A stretch of DNA of 34,284 nucleotides from Pseudomonadota bacterium (GTDB lineage Bacteria > Pseudomonadota > Alphaproteobacteria > Rhizobiales > Devosiaceae). The translations under genes were made by a program, and so were the position numbers. Where the stretch lies: assembly GCA_023433775.1 (NCBI GenBank), contig JAEYTY010000104.1, positions 1-34,284 of the forward strand. The letters run 5' to 3'. The notes beneath the pieces are model-generated. The model ran no database searches, was not told the origin of the DNA, and saw nothing but the letters and a program-made list of their open reading frames with translations. Below, in pieces: positions 12,901 through 20,819 of the stretch; within the stretch, counting starts at the first letter, position 1, and each line of letters opens with the position of its first letter.

Positions 12901-13782
12901 ATGTCGACTGGTGAACAACTGCCAATATTGCTCGTCTTCGACCGAAACTATTGGGCCCCGGCCTATACGGTCATGCGCTCGATCTGCGCACACTCGCGCC
13001 GCCTGCCGGACCTTATTTTCCATCTGGCCTATCTCGATCTCGAGCCATGGCAAATTGCCGATCTTGAGAAAATCCGCGAGGAATTCGGCGTTACCCTCGT
13101 CTTTCATGACCTTTCTGCAAATGACAGGTTTTCCGCCATCCAGGCGCAGCTGAAAACCAATGAACGGTTTGGCGTGTTCGTCTATGCGCGCATGTTGATC
13201 CACGAATTTGTCGGACCCGGGCCGCGCCGCGCGGTCTATCTTGATTGCGACATCATGGTGCGGGCGCCAATCGAAAACCTCTGGGACCTCGATATGGGTG
13301 GCAACCCCATTGCCGCGGTGTCCGATGTGGGTGGCTGGGTTTTCACCGCCGGACGCGAACTGCGCGAAAACCCGAGCAATCTGGCCCTGTCAGACGGCTA
13401 TTTCAATTCCGGTGTATTGCTCATCGACCTGGAGCTCTGGCGGCGGGAGGAGGTCTGGTCCCAGTTCAACCAGATCGTTCAGAGCGGGCAGCTTCAGAAC
13501 ATGTATTTCGATCAGGACGTGCTCAACCTGATCTTCAGGCGGCGCTGGGCCAGCCTCGAATGGCGCTGGAATGTGCTTGACCCCAGCGAACAGCTCGCGC
13601 CGACAAACCCCTATATCCTGCACTATACCGGCTTCAAAAAGCCCTGGTTGCTGCGCTCGAAAGTCGGATTTGCACGGCTTTACCGCCACACCATGACCAA
13701 TGAGCTATTTTACCGCTATTTCCGATTCAGAATGAGCGGAAAGCTGCGGCGGCTGTTGCCCTGGATGCGGGCGCGCAAGTAG
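12901..13782 (+). CDS. GT8-family glycosyltransferase (293 aa)
   Basis: The sequence has the GT-A fold of family 8, which includes LPS galactosyl- and glucosyltransferases. P-I-L-L-V-F-D-R-N-Y begins the Rossmann-like domain, Y-L-D115-C-D117-I-M-V is the metal-binding DxD, G-Y-F-N-S-G-V-L-L-I-D-L is the conserved acceptor loop and H-Y-T-G-F-K-K-P-W is the C-terminal GT8 motif. The tail is basic. It is the only rightward gene in a leftward core block, sitting between the DUF2948 gene and murA. It probably decorates a surface polysaccharide; donor and acceptor are unknown. Confidence 0.9.
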   Translation: MSTGEQLPILLVFDRNYWAPAYTVMRSICAHSRRLPDLIFHLAYLDLEPWQIADLEKIREEFGVTLVFHDLSANDRFSAIQAQLKTNERFGVFVYARMLIHEFVGPGPRRAVYLDCDIMVRAPIENLWDLDMGGNPIAAVSDVGGWVFTAGRELRENPSNLALSDGYFNSGVLLIDLELWRREEVWSQFNQIVQSGQLQNMYFDQDVLNLIFRRRWASLEWRWNVLDPSEQLAPTNPYILHYTGFKKPWLLRSKVGFARLYRHTMTNELFYRYFRFRMSGKLRRLLPWMRARK

Positions 13783-14045
13783 CGGGCCTAGCACCCTAAA
13801 ATCGTGCCACTGGCGCGATTTGCCAAAGCCTGCCACTCAAGCGCAGCTTTCGTGGCCTTCTCGCCTCAAATCGCGCCACTGGCGCGATTTGCCCTTCGGG
13901 ACGATCAAAAGACCCGCCCTGCAAGCATAGCTCTCCGGGCCTAGCACCCTTAAATCGCGCCACTGGCGCGATTTTGCCAAAGCCTGCCACTCGAGCGTAG
14001 CTCTCGTGGCCTTCTCGCCTCAAATCGCGCCACTGGCGCGATTTG
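13783..14045. repeat. Tandem duplication carrying four 23-bp palindromes
   Basis: A unit of about 153 bp beginning CGGGCCTAGCACCCT at 13783 recurs at 13936. Each unit holds two copies of a perfect or near-perfect palindrome with 11-bp arms AAATCGCGCCA around a single C: 13799-13821 (one mismatch), 13868-13890, 13952-13974, 14022-14044. A further hairpin (GCCAC...GTGGC around GAGC/GCTC) lies between each pair. The array fills the gap between convergent genes and may terminate transcription from both sides. Frames reading through it are repetitive and unlikely to be genes. Confidence 0.85.
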
Positions 14046-14065
14046 CCCTTCGGGACGGCTCAAAG

Positions 14066-15358
14066 CTAGCCAGCCAGTCGCTCGATCTCGGCGCCGCAGC
14101 GGGAGAGCTTGTCTTCCAGCCGTTCAAAGCCGCGGTCCAGATGATAGATGCGGCTGACGACGGTTTCGCCCCTGGCGGCGAGGCCGGCGATAACCAGCGA
14201 GACCGACGCCCGCAGATCGGTCGCCATGACCTGGGCGCCCTTGAGCTGGGGCTTGCCCTTGATAGTCGCCAATTGGCCATTGACGGCAATATCGGCGCCA
14301 AAGCGGGCCAGCTCGGCCACATGCATGTAGCGGTTTTCGAAGATGGTTTCGCGGATATGGCTGGTGCCCGAGCTCATGGTCATCAGCGCCATGAACTGGG
14401 CCTGCAGATCGGTCGGAAAACCGGGGAACGGGTCGGTTTCGACATCGACGGGCTGGATGCCATTGCCATTGCGGCGGACGCGGAGGCCATTGGCTTCCTT
14501 TGTCAGCTCAGCGCCGGTCTGGGCGAGAATATCGAGCGCGGCCTGCAAATGCTCCGGGCGCGCGCCCTTGAGCAGCACGTCGCCGCCGGTCATGGCTGCC
14601 GCCATGGCGAATGTGCCGGTTTCGATGCGATCGGGAATGACTTCAACCGTGGCGCCGTGGAGCTTTTCGACACCTTCGACGGTCAGGGTGCGGGTGCCAA
14701 TGCCGGAGATTTTCGCGCCCATGGCGACGAGGCATTCGGCGACATTGGTAATCTCGGGTTCCTGGGCGGCATTTTCGATTATCGTCCTGCCCTTGGCGAG
14801 GGTCGCCGCCATCAGAATGGTGTGGGTGGCGCCGACCGAAACCTTGGGGAAGGTGATGGTGGTGCCGACAAGGCCACCCTTGGGTGCGCGGGCCACCACA
14901 TAGCCTTCGTCGATGTCGATTTCGGCGCCGAGTTCGCGCAGGCCGAAGAGGAACAGATCGACCGGGCGCGTGCCTATGGCGCAGCCGCCCGGCAGCGACA
15001 CGCGGGCTTCGTGGCAGCGGGCGAGCAGTGGACCAATGACCCAGAAGCTGGCGCGCATGGCCGAGACCAGATCATAGGGCGCGGTGGTGTCGACGATATC
15101 GGCGGCATGGAAGGTCATGCGCTGGCCGACGCCTTCGTCCTCGCCGCGGCGGCGGCCATGGACGGCGATATCGACGCCGTGATTTTCGAGAATCCGTTCG
15201 AGCTGCTTGACGTCAGCCAGACGCGGCACATTGGTGAGGATCAAAGGCTCATCGGAAAGGAGCGAGGCGATCATCAATGGCAAGGCGGCATTCTTGGCGC
15301 CGGAGATGGGAATGTCCCCTACCAGCGCATTGCCGCCGACCAAACGAATACGATCCAT
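14066..15358 (-). CDS. murA: UDP-N-acetylglucosamine 1-carboxyvinyltransferase (430 aa)
   Basis: MurA makes the first committed peptidoglycan precursor from UDP-GlcNAc and phosphoenolpyruvate in the cytoplasm. The catalytic K22-N23 in SGAKNAALP, C126 in LPGGCAIGTRPVD (the fosfomycin-reactive Cys) and the internal repeats of the EPSP-synthase fold are all present. Length is exactly typical. The ATG at 15356-15358 (MDRIRLVGGN) follows AGGAACAG. A small hairpin (15393-15410) lies in the leader. The gene is convergent with the GT8 gene across the palindrome array. Confidence 0.97.
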   Translation of the reverse strand: MDRIRLVGGNALVGDIPISGAKNAALPLMIASLLSDEPLILTNVPRLADVKQLERILENHGVDIAVHGRRRGEDEGVGQRMTFHAADIVDTTAPYDLVSAMRASFWVIGPLLARCHEARVSLPGGCAIGTRPVDLFLFGLRELGAEIDIDEGYVVARAPKGGLVGTTITFPKVSVGATHTILMAATLAKGRTIIENAAQEPEITNVAECLVAMGAKISGIGTRTLTVEGVEKLHGATVEVIPDRIETGTFAMAAAMTGGDVLLKGARPEHLQAALDILAQTGAELTKEANGLRVRRNGNGIQPVDVETDPFPGFPTDLQAQFMALMTMSSGTSHIRETIFENRYMHVAELARFGADIAVNGQLATIKGKPQLKGAQVMATDLRASVSLVIAGLAARGETVVSRIYHLDRGFERLEDKLSRCGAEIERLAG

Positions 15359-15392
15359 AAAACTGTTCCTGTGTGGCAACCCGAATGGGTTT

Positions 15393-15410
15393 CTACCTTG
15401 GGGGAGGTAG
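15393..15410 (-). other. Short hairpin in the murA leader
   Basis: CTACCT (15393-15398) and AGGTAG (15405-15410) form a perfect 6-bp stem around six bases, 35-52 bp upstream of the murA start on the minus strand. It could stabilise the leader. No U-tract follows, so a terminator is unlikely. Confidence 0.3.
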
Positions 15411-15487
15411 GCGAGGTCTTCGTTGCCACGTAAGCCAGACCAGCCGCGCTCTGCGTATATATCTTCAGAGGTTCGCCTGAAAATGGT

Positions 15488-15637
15488 TTACGGTTTCTTT
15501 TCCGTGTCCGTTTCAGGGGCAGGAGCATCCTCCCTGGGCGTGCGCGCCCGGGCCTGATCCTTCCGCCGCTTCAGGTTCTCCCGAAGCTTTGCGGCCAATC
15601 TTTGGTCACGCGCCGCTGCCTGTTCCGATTTGCTCAT
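15488..15637 (-). CDS. Small charged protein upstream of murA (49 aa)
   Basis: The ATG at 15635-15637 follows GGGACGGCA, and the frame ends in TAA at 15488-15490. The product (MSKSEQAAARDQRLAAKLRE, NLKRRKDQARARTPREDAPA, then PETDTEKKP) is a strongly basic amphipathic helix with an acidic/proline tail. Small proteins of this look sit next to murA in other Hyphomicrobiales, as I recall. Function unknown; nucleic-acid or ribosome binding is plausible from charge alone. Confidence 0.7.
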   Translation of the reverse strand: MSKSEQAAARDQRLAAKLRENLKRRKDQARARTPREDAPAPETDTEKKP

Positions 15638-15758
15638 TGCCGTCCCGGCCAAGCGAAGACTCATCGGCGCCGTGATAGGCGTTTTTTGGCCTTGCGTCGA
15701 GATTATCCCTATGGCAGTAGAGCCACCGTCGCCGCGCGAAGTTTCGGCCCGACAATAT

Positions 15759-15833
<75 letters not shown>

Positions 15834-15874
15834 TTTCAAAACATTATAGTGTCGATCGGCCCTGCGGGGTGCCG

Positions 15875-17035
15875 TTATGGCTCGTCGTTGCGCAGGCCGA
15901 GCATTGGCGTCTCGTCGGACAGCATGTTGCGGTCGAGGGCGGCGATTTTGGTGACGAGTTCGGCGTGTTTGCGGACGCCGAGTTTCTTGAACACGCGCTG
16001 CAAGACCAGCTTGGCGGTGCCGGGGCTGATGTCGAGAGTTTCGGCGAGGTCTTTGGCGTCATTGCCCAGGCTGGCGAGGGCAGCGAGGCGAGCTTCGGCG
16101 GGGGTGAGGCCGAAGAGCTTTCTCAACAGATCGGGCTCGACGCCGCTGCGCGCATCCACGGCGCTCAGAAGCACGATGCTGCCTGCGGTGCTAAGGGCAA
16201 GACTGGCGCCGTCGCCGACGGGCTGGATTTGCATGAGCACCTTCCGGGTCTGCCCGCCAGCGTTGATGAGGATGGGCGGACTGGCGGCGAAGTCGGGACT
16301 GCGGCTGCGGGCGAAATGCTGGGCAACCTGCTGATCGGCCTGCCTCGAACCCGTGGTGAAGCTGGCCCCGGCGGACAATTGCACATTGGGCAGCAGGCGC
16401 TGGGCCACCGGATTGAAGCGCAGAATGTGGGCATCGCGAGAGAGCACGATGACGCCCTTGTCCATGGCGGTGAAGGCGTCTTCGAGAATGTGCCCCTCGG
16501 CCGTGCTGTCGGCCATGGTGATGCTGACCTTGAGGGCGTTTTCAATATGGGCGCCGATGCGCAGCATTTCTTCGCGCGTATTTTCGTCTGGATCGCCCTT
16601 TTCCAGCGAACGATGAAAACCAAGCGCCGCGGGCACGCCGAAAGCGCCGAGCAGGCTGATTGAGGTCAATTGTCCCAGACCGAACCGGCGGTAGAAATCG
16701 GTGTAGATGGGCAGGTTTTCGGCTTCACCGGGCTGCAGCAATTCGCGGCTGGTGACCACGCATTCTTCGCTCATCAGCATATGCGCGCTCATGCGGTGGG
16801 CGAAGACATCCTGCGGATACCAGTTCTCCGCCATGTAGAGGCTGAGCGGCTCGTGGAGCGAGCGAGAGGCGAGGACGCCGGGGGAGCCGTCATTGCGCTG
16901 ATACATGATGTTGGCGCCGGCAGCGTCAAAATAGTTGCTGAGATCATCGAGCACATAGGTCCAGCGCTCGGGATGCGTGGCGGCACCGTAAATTGCGCCG
17001 ACAAGATCGGCATAGCTGGGCTTTACCTCAGACAT
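15875..17035 (-). CDS. LuxR-type regulator with PAS-like domain (386 aa)
   Basis: The C-terminal FGLTPAEARLAALASLGNDA, KDLAETLDISPGTAKLVLQR, VFKKLGVRKHAELVTKIAAL is a LuxR/GerE helix-turn-helix. A PAS-like segment lies at about 215-260 (AFTAMDKGVIVLSRDAHILR FNPVAQRLL). The N-terminal 200 residues (DLVGAIYGAATHPERWTYVL onward) are an uncharacterised sensory region seen in this class. The ATG at 17033-17035 overlaps the previous gene by 8 bp. It resembles the 17028-17738 product over its last 220 residues, so the two are tandem paralogues. The ligand is unknown. Confidence 0.85.
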   Translation of the reverse strand: MSEVKPSYADLVGAIYGAATHPERWTYVLDDLSNYFDAAGANIMYQRNDGSPGVLASRSLHEPLSLYMAENWYPQDVFAHRMSAHMLMSEECVVTSRELLQPGEAENLPIYTDFYRRFGLGQLTSISLLGAFGVPAALGFHRSLEKGDPDENTREEMLRIGAHIENALKVSITMADSTAEGHILEDAFTAMDKGVIVLSRDAHILRFNPVAQRLLPNVQLSAGASFTTGSRQADQQVAQHFARSRSPDFAASPPILINAGGQTRKVLMQIQPVGDGASLALSTAGSIVLLSAVDARSGVEPDLLRKLFGLTPAEARLAALASLGNDAKDLAETLDISPGTAKLVLQRVFKKLGVRKHAELVTKIAALDRNMLSDETPMLGLRNDEP

Positions 17036-17738
17036 CCAGGGTCCCCAGACGGGCAATAGCGGCGAAGCGCGCGGTGAGTTCGGCCTGCCGGCCAACGCCG
17101 ACCTTTTCAAAGACGCGATGCAGCACGCTGCGGGCGGTGCCCGTGGTGATCGAGAGGGTTTCGGCGATGTCGGTGAGCGGCATGGCACGCGCCGTGAGCG
17201 AAGCCAGACGGGCTTCGGCGGCGGTCAGATTGAACATTAGCCGAAGCACGGCCGGATCGACGCCCGAGGCCAGCGAGACGGGCGAAATGATGACCAGGGC
17301 TGCCGCCGAGCCGAACAGCGCCGCCGAGGGAGAGGCTTTGGCCGATACCGGCGCGATCTGCACGAGATGGGCGGTTTCGGTGTCGCCCAGAGTGAGGATG
17401 AACTGCTCAAGCTGGCTCTTGCGGTTCGTGCCTTCGCAGATGTGATGCAGCCTTTCCTGCGCCAGCGGATCGCCGAGCGTCAGCAACTGGCCCGGCGACA
17501 GGCTGCGCTGAAACTGCTGTTGCGCCGTGCGGTTGGCCGAAAGCACGCTGCCCGAGGGCGCCAGCAGCACCTGCCCGACGCTCATCCTGTCCAGCGCATC
17601 GGAGAGGATGGTGGCGCCAGCATAGCGCTCGATCAGCTCCAGGCTGAGACGCAGGGCGGTTTCGACATGGCGACCGATTTCAGTGAGGCGGGCGATATCT
17701 GTTTCGGTGAAGGCCGACCCCTGGTCTTGCAGGGACAC
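17028..17738 (-). CDS. LuxR-type regulator lacking the N-terminal half (236 aa)
   Basis: FTETDIARLTEIGRHVETAL, then LSDALDRMSVGQVLLAPSGS and FNLTAAEARLASLTARAMPL ... SVLHRVFEKVGVGRQAEL align in order with the second half of the adjacent 386-aa paralogue. The first 150-180 residues are absent. The frame stays open upstream of the GTG at 17736-17738 but offers no matching sensory domain. The gene is therefore probably a 5'-truncated copy. It might still be active as a DNA-binding protein without an input domain, or be a decaying pseudogene. Confidence 0.7.
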   Translation of the reverse strand: MSLQDQGSAFTETDIARLTEIGRHVETALRLSLELIERYAGATILSDALDRMSVGQVLLAPSGSVLSANRTAQQQFQRSLSPGQLLTLGDPLAQERLHHICEGTNRKSQLEQFILTLGDTETAHLVQIAPVSAKASPSAALFGSAAALVIISPVSLASGVDPAVLRLMFNLTAAEARLASLTARAMPLTDIAETLSITTGTARSVLHRVFEKVGVGRQAELTARFAAIARLGTLDV

Positions 17739-17806
17739 TTGGCGCCTGCGCCATCGGCTTCGAAAATGCAGATCGCTGCCGGGGATGAGCCTGCATCCAC
17801 CCTGCT

Positions 17807-18211
17807 CTAGCGCGTTTTCGTCTTCACCTTTGGGGCCTTGGCCGGCGTCGCTGGCACGAGAAATGGCAGGCCGTTGAGCTGATGCTGCCCGCTATCCATG
17901 GCGTATTCCGCTGCCGGAAGCTCCCCAAGCCGGGTCACCACCGCATATTGGGTTACGCCGGTTGAAATGCGCACGTCATCGCAGGACAGGTCGGTGATGT
18001 AGGAATTGGTGCCGCTGGTCTCGATAAAGACATTGCGGCAATTGGCGACCAGCTTTTTGGCGTCCTGCGGATAGCCATGCAGTTCCACATAGACGTCGTA
18101 GCCAGCCTTGCTGGCCTTTTGCACGTCATAGGAGACGTGCAGCTCAAGCCCATGTGCTGGAATGATCGCCAGAGCCAGGATGGCCGCGGCCGATAAAATG
18201 GATTTTGGCAC
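17807..18211 (-). CDS. Small secreted protein of unknown function (134 aa)
   Basis: The GTG at 18209-18211 has GGGAGCGG upstream and gives a clear Sec signal peptide (PKSILSAAAILALAIIPAHG, cleavage near residue 21). The mature part is beta-rich (LELHVSYDVQKASKAGYDVY, VELHGYPQDAKKL) with two Cys residues that may form a disulfide (NCRNVFIE, LSCDDVRI). The tail is Pro/Lys-rich (TPAKAPKVKTKTR). It lies 68 bp after another small secreted protein gene. No family recognised. Confidence 0.7.
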   Translation of the reverse strand: MPKSILSAAAILALAIIPAHGLELHVSYDVQKASKAGYDVYVELHGYPQDAKKLVANCRNVFIETSGTNSYITDLSCDDVRISTGVTQYAVVTRLGELPAAEYAMDSGQHQLNGLPFLVPATPAKAPKVKTKTR

Positions 18212-18279
18212 GTTACCGCTCCCGTTGAACTGCTGGCGAATGGGCGCCAGGCACCGCTTGGCGGCACCTGGCAGTGCGA

Positions 18280-18585
18280 TCAGCAATCGGTCGGAACCAG
18301 CGAGATGTGCTCGGCTTCCTTGACCGTCGAGGTCTCGAAATAGACGGCAGGCGACTGGGTGAATTCGACCACGGTACCGGCTGCATAATTGCCGATGGTC
18401 TTGGGGGCGCTCTTCTGGACGAGAACGCCATTGGTCTTCTTCACGATAGTGGCCGGGACATGCACGGACAGATAGCAGGTCCGGGTGATGCTCGAGCCGC
18501 TGACAGTGAATTCACGGGCTGTCGTCGAAGCAACAGAAGTAGCAAGGACAGAGGCGACCAGGACGGCACCAAAGATACGATTCAT
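18280..18585 (-). CDS. Small secreted protein of unknown function (101 aa)
   Basis: ATG 18583-18585 follows GGAGTCAAAAA and starts a signal peptide (MNRIFGAVLVASVLATSVAS, cleavage near residue 23). The mature 78 residues are beta-rich (REFTVSGSSITRTCYLSVHV) and contain two Cys, one at the very C-terminus (HISLVPTDC). It opens a two-gene unit with 17807-18211 and has a long AT-rich upstream region. A periplasmic or surface role is likely; nothing more specific is visible. Confidence 0.7.
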   Translation of the reverse strand: MNRIFGAVLVASVLATSVASTTAREFTVSGSSITRTCYLSVHVPATIVKKTNGVLVQKSAPKTIGNYAAGTVVEFTQSPAVYFETSTVKEAEHISLVPTDC

Positions 18586-18795
18586 TTTTTGACTCCAAAA
18601 CGCAACGCCACAACTAAACACACTAGATGTCATTTTAATTTTCATGACAACTAGTTTTGATGTTTTGTCACCTAAATGAGAATAATTGGTGAATCTGATG
18701 TTTCATCCTATTCAATACTTTAAGTACTAATCAAATGAATACTATGATGCCTTTTGTATAAGGCGTCATCTATCATTGGATATATGACAATGAAA
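18586..18795. other. AT-rich intergenic region without genes
   Basis: Base composition here is clearly more AT-rich than in the rest of the window. It contains a hairpin (GATGCCTT...AAGGCGTC at about 18750-18771) and several short direct and inverted repeats. It is the promoter space for the leftward secreted-protein genes. I see no coding frame of any length. Confidence 0.6.
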
Positions 18796-18829
18796 ATTCG
18801 CCCCGGCGCGGTGTGGCGCCAGGGCGAAT
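18796..18829 (-). terminator. Probable terminator of the CUT1 transporter operon
   Basis: ATTCGCCC (18796-18803) pairs with GGGCGAAT (18822-18829), continued inside by GGCGC/GCGCC. On the minus strand the stem is followed by TTTTCATT. It lies 75 bp past the ATPase gene stop. Confidence 0.65.
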
Positions 18830-18903
18830 GGTTATTATTGATGGTTTAAAGGGGGGCGCGGCCCTGAATTAAGGGCGCGCGGTGTTGCCCCCGGCGCTGG
18901 CGA

Positions 18904-19980
18904 TCAGCCGGGAACTCTTTGGCCCTCGGCGTCAAAAACCAGCATGTCGGTGGAGGCAATGCCGAACCGGACCGTGGCGCCGGCCTTCAATGCGCTTTGT
19001 CCGGCGAGCGCCAGGGTGGTTTCCGTTCCGTCGGGCAGGCGGGCGCGGATGATGGTTTCATTGCCGAGGCTTTCGACCAGCTGGACAGTGCCGGTGAGCG
19101 GACCAGCCTCCTCAAGGCGCAGAGCATGAGGGCGCAGGCCGATTGTGACCGACTGGCCTTTTGTGAGGCCCGCCGCAGGAACGCTCAGCGGCGCGGTGCT
19201 TGAGGGAGAGGCAATGCGCGCATGATTGCCCTCAATGGCGTCCACCGTGCCGGAAATCAGGTTCATCTTCGGCGAGCCGATAAAGCCGGCGACGAAGAGA
19301 TTGGCGGGGTTGTTATAGAGCTCCAGCGGCGAGCCAACCTGCTGGACGACACCGGCATTGAGCACAACGATCTTGTCCGCCAGGGTCATGGCCTCGACCT
19401 GATCATGGGTCACATAGATCATGGTCGCATCGAGATCGTGGTGCAGGCGCGCCAGCTCGACCCGCATGTCGCCGCGCAGCGCGGCGTCGAGATTGGAAAG
19501 CGGCTCGTCAAAGAGGAAAACATCGGGCTGGCGCACGATGGCGCGGCCGATGGCAACACGCTGGCGCTGACCGCCCGAGAGCTGGGAAGGGCGACGGTCC
19601 AGCAGATGTTCCATCTGCAAAACCTTGGCGGCGGCGCGGATTTTCTGGTCGCGCACATCTTTGGGCGTCCCGGCCAGCTTCAGGCCGAAACCGACATTGT
19701 CGTAAACCGTCATATGTGGATAGAGCGCATAGGACTGGAACACCATGGCGACGCCGCGATTGCGCGGCTCGACATCATTGACCACGCGGTCGCCGATCTT
19801 CACGTCGCCCGAGGAAATGTCTTCGAGCCCGGCAATCATGCGCAGCAGGGTGGACTTGCCGCAGCCGGAAGGGCCGACAAAGACGACGAATTCGCCATGC
19901 TCGATATCGAGATCGACACCCTTGATGACGGGCACTTCGCCATAGTTCTTGTAAACGGAACGGAGGGTAAGCCCTGCCAT
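18904..19980 (-). CDS. Sugar ABC transporter ATPase, MalK/UgpC type (358 aa)
   Basis: The protein powers a CUT1-class importer. Walker A GPSGCGKST (36-44), Q-loop FQSYALYPHM, signature LSGGQRQ (134-140), Walker B VFLFDEP (154-160) and the H-loop VTHDQVEAM are intact. The C-terminal 120 residues carry the OB-fold regulatory domain of MalK-like ATPases (VTIGLRPHALRLEEAGPLTG). The start is MAGLTLRSVY at 19978-19980, 15 bp after the permease gene. It is the last gene of the four-gene operon. The sugar is not determined by this subunit. Confidence 0.95.
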   Translation of the reverse strand: MAGLTLRSVYKNYGEVPVIKGVDLDIEHGEFVVFVGPSGCGKSTLLRMIAGLEDISSGDVKIGDRVVNDVEPRNRGVAMVFQSYALYPHMTVYDNVGFGLKLAGTPKDVRDQKIRAAAKVLQMEHLLDRRPSQLSGGQRQRVAIGRAIVRQPDVFLFDEPLSNLDAALRGDMRVELARLHHDLDATMIYVTHDQVEAMTLADKIVVLNAGVVQQVGSPLELYNNPANLFVAGFIGSPKMNLISGTVDAIEGNHARIASPSSTAPLSVPAAGLTKGQSVTIGLRPHALRLEEAGPLTGTVQLVESLGNETIIRARLPDGTETTLALAGQSALKAGATVRFGIASTDMLVFDAEGQRVPG

Positions 19981-19994
19981 TGGAATTCTCCGGA

Positions 19995-20819
19995 TTAGCC
20001 TTTGACCGCGCCCTGCATGAGGGCGGCGACGAACTGGCGCTGGAAGATAAGGAAGAGCACGATTGTGGGCGTGAGGATGAGCAGCGAGCCCGCGCAGAGC
20101 AGCGGGATATCGGTGCCCCACTGGCCCTGGAAGGCGCCGAGCGCTCCGGCCATGGTGCGCTGCATCGGGTCCTGCACCAGGACCACGGGCAGCAGGAACT
20201 GGTTCCACGTCCAGAGGAAGAGCAGGATGGTCAGCGACATGATCGCGGGACGGGCCAGCGGCACCTGCACCAGCCAGAATTCCTTCCAGCGTGTCGCGCC
20301 ATCGAGCTGGGCCGCCTCGGTCAGGTCATGCGGCACATTGAGGAAATGGGCGCGCATCCAATAGACGCCGAAGGGCATATAGAGCCCGATCAACGGCAGG
20401 ATAATTGCAAAGCGCGTATTGAGCAGCCCCAGCGCCCGCACTTCGTAATAGAGCGGGGTGATGACCGCCTCAAAAGGCAGCGTCAGGCCAAATACGAAGA
20501 CGAGGTAGAGCCACTTGTATTTGTTGGTGGTCAGCTTGGCGAGACCATAGCCAGCCATGGTGGCGATCAGCACCGAGATAGGTACGACGCCGAGAACGAT
20601 CAGCGTGCTCGAAAGCAGCAATTGATCCATCTTGGCGACTTCGAAGGCGCGGACGAAATTGCCCCATTGCGGATCTGCGGGCCATTGCAGCCCATTGGGA
20701 TAGGTGCCCTGAGGCGCCAGCGCCGCCGAGAACATGGCGAGGAATGGCAGCAGCGTGATGATCATCAGCAGGATGATCAGGCTGCGCGCGACAATGGTGT
20801 TGGGAAGAGCACTATTCAT
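19995..20819 (-). CDS. Sugar ABC transporter permease, MalG type (274 aa)
   Basis: Six transmembrane segments are visible, beginning LIILLMIITLLPFLAMFSAA. The coupling (EAA) motif is present as LTEAAQLDGATRWKEFWLVQ-VPLARP. The start at 20817-20819 overlaps the upstream permease stop as ATGA. It pairs with the 20816-21739 product to form the channel. Confidence 0.94.
   Translation of the reverse strand: MNSALPNTIVARSLIILLMIITLLPFLAMFSAALAPQGTYPNGLQWPADPQWGNFVRAFEVAKMDQLLLSSTLIVLGVVPISVLIATMAGYGLAKLTTNKYKWLYLVFVFGLTLPFEAVITPLYYEVRALGLLNTRFAIILPLIGLYMPFGVYWMRAHFLNVPHDLTEAAQLDGATRWKEFWLVQVPLARPAIMSLTILLFLWTWNQFLLPVVLVQDPMQRTMAGALGAFQGQWGTDIPLLCAGSLLILTPTIVLFLIFQRQFVAALMQGAVKG

Noticed and set aside
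13796..14023. A 75-codon leftward frame with repeated I-A-P-V-A-R-F
   Set aside because: It is a translation of the palindrome array. The peptide repeats follow the DNA repeats, and no ribosome binding site is seen.
13783..14045. CRISPR array
   Set aside because: The repeats are perfect palindromes in a two-unit tandem duplication, with spacers that are themselves duplicated. There is no cas gene.
14006..15433. A 475-codon rightward frame opposite murA
   Set aside because: It is antisense to a full-length murA with all catalytic residues, and the peptide has a low-complexity composition rich in Gly, Asp and His.
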